From assembly GCA_012295275.1 (NCBI GenBank), contig CM022669.1, positions 11,212,449-11,276,448 of the forward strand: a stretch of 64,000 nt of DNA, in the 5' to 3' direction. Every line of letters starts with the position of its first letter. Positions within the stretch are counted from its first letter, which is position 1. This document shows positions 63,906 through 64,000 of the stretch, piece after piece. This stretch comes from Chrysomallon squamiferum. Taxonomy: Eukaryota; Mollusca; Gastropoda; Neomphalida; Peltospiridae. Under the pieces are notes generated by a model, which was given only the letters and a program-made list of their open reading frames with translations, searched no databases and was not told the origin of the DNA. Made by a program: the position numbers and the translations under genes.

Positions 63906-64000
63906 ACACATACTTACACATATACACTCAGAGAAAGAGATGCTACACAAGTCAACTTGAAATTTTATCATAAAGAAATTGGGTTATTACATACCACATA

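Larger units (their letters stand above)
46919..64000. other. Upstream or intergenic region
   Basis: Apart from the CpG block at 48.2-49.0 kb and the repeats listed above, I find no exon with convincing splice sites and protein-like composition on either strand. AT-rich stretches such as 47300-48180, 49300-50460, 55150-56000 and 58240-59390 hold only short T- or A-runs and minor repeats. Confidence 0.5.

Overview
This is an AT-rich animal (eukaryotic) genomic window with almost no coding sequence. It is packed with microsatellites, degenerate minisatellites and old tRNA-derived SINE copies. The SINE body recurs at about nine places (a 'cctatgggaaggt' block followed by a 'ttgctgcta' block and a 'gagtagcc' block). 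From memory this resembles a SINE family common in mollusc genomes, so a mollusc is the best guess. I cannot name the species, and no database search was possible.

Only two coding exons are well supported, both on the minus strand. They appear to belong to one gene. Exon A (41388-41478) starts with ATG, encodes a hydrophobic signal-peptide-like segment and ends in phase 1 at a GTAAGT donor. Exon B (1700-1824) begins at a strong acceptor that needs exactly that phase. It encodes the start of an immunoglobulin domain of the Dpr / zig-8-like neuronal adhesion family and ends in phase 0 at another GTAAGT donor. The gene would therefore have a first coding intron of about 39.6 kb (1825-41387), and the rest of the Ig domains would lie beyond the left edge. 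A third possible exon (17352-17510) also encodes a start Met plus a hydrophobic segment and ends at a GTAAGT donor. It sits just downstream of a CpG-rich block, but its phase does not fit exon B, so it is only a candidate alternative first exon or a nested gene.

Layout: 1-1699, partial intron beyond exon B; 1700-1824, Ig exon; 1825-41387, giant intron holding minisatellites, SINEs, a TIR element (18578-19403), an inverted pair of minisatellite-bearing elements (25080-25495 and 31563-31790) and a (GAA)n tract; 41388-42960, signal-peptide exon, 5' UTR and a CpG-rich putative promoter; 43600-46918, two long tandem arrays; 48180-48960, a second and stronger CpG-rich block that may be another promoter; 49200-64000, upstream or intergenic sequence with no recognised exon.

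I found no operon-like system, CRISPR array, rRNA, tRNA gene or intact transposase. What stands out is the large first intron, the many unrelated minisatellite families in one locus, and a few specific structural oddities listed as findings.
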